Shown: positions 20,411-20,658 of the stretch, piece after piece
Layout: every line of letters starts with the position of its first letter
How positions within the stretch are numbered: the stretch's first letter is position 1
Assembly: GCA_018398765.1 (NCBI GenBank)
Contig: JAHBMJ010002273.1
Location: forward strand, 1-20,658
Source of the DNA: Chromera velia
Lineage: Eukaryota > Sar > Chromeraceae
Direction of reading: 5' to 3'
DNA: 20,658 nucleotides
Notes under the pieces: generated by a model
What the model was told of the DNA's origin: nothing
The model's database searches: none
Seen by the model: the letters and a program-made list of their open reading frames with translations, nothing else
Position numbers and translations under genes: made by a program

Positions 20411-20658
20411 CTGCAGAAACAAATGCAAAAAGTCCGCGAACAAATGAGTGCTTCAGAGTGCTTGGAATTCATCGGGAGAAGCACAGAGAAGCATCTAAAA
20501 GTCAGAATGCGAAGAAAGGAAAGAAAAACAAACACGGCACTACAAAAGAGAAAAAGAAACCTGCCAACAGATCATCAAGTCTATTTGGGAATTGAATGGC
20601 TCCACCATGCACCTGCAGGCCAACCTGGAGTGAAAATGCAATTTCCCTCAGTGCCTCG
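20411..20658 (-). other. Dynein intron and window edge, upstream exon not identified
   Basis: A good acceptor (TTTGTTTCTGCAG) precedes exon 20410. No frame in 20411-20658 reads like the conserved dynein sequence expected before GDPVKI. The segment 20562-20658 has open frames and splice-like AG/GT words but no family match, so I left it unassigned. Confidence 0.5.

Noticed and set aside
20562-20658. Possible dynein exon at the right edge
   Set aside because: Open frames exist, but none matches conserved dynein sequence expected before GDPVKI. The call would be guesswork.

Overview
The window is nuclear DNA from a flagellated eukaryote. It holds three intron-rich protein genes, one of them an axonemal dynein heavy chain. 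All 18 introns I could place are GT-AG, and introns and spacers are packed with tetranucleotide and dinucleotide repeats. I suspect a free-living alveolate such as a chromerid, from the repeat-rich introns and the flagellar gene, but this is a weak inference. Ordinary GT donors argue against a typical dinoflagellate. I saw no bacterial, viral or CRISPR features. Layout: 1-4576 is repeat-rich sequence with no gene I can support. 4577-7527 (minus strand) is a two-exon gene for a three-RRM, ELAV/Hu-like RNA-binding protein. 7628-8319 is a short divergent intergenic region, probably a shared promoter. 8320-12013 (plus strand) is a ten-exon gene for a ZRANB2-type splicing factor: two RanBP2 zinc fingers, an acidic DEFGRKKKK box, then an Arg/Gly/Ser-rich tail. 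12014-13666 is the convergent spacer, including an AT-rich island. 13667-20410 (minus strand) is the 3' part of an inner-arm (DNAH7-like) dynein heavy chain gene: nine exons and 1159 residues, from the end of AAA5 through AAA6 to the C-terminus. Its 5' part lies beyond the right edge. The exon models were built by hand. I placed conserved family motifs, then chose GT/AG boundaries that keep the reading phase; every junction in the two spliced models (ZRANB2-like and dynein) is phase-consistent. Two general points come out of this. First, donors are mostly GTCNGT: C at intron position +3 in 12 of 18, G at +5 in all 18. Acceptors are mostly TGCAG. Second, several donors sit exactly at the edge of GTCA or CTGT microsatellites. 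The most interesting single item is a predicted 6-nt microexon (8669-8674) in the ZRANB2-like gene. It supplies the second zinc-binding cysteine of finger 1, and skipping it would keep frame but disable that finger. Because this family recognises GGU-containing 5' splice-site-like RNA, this could be a self-regulating switch. That last step is inference.
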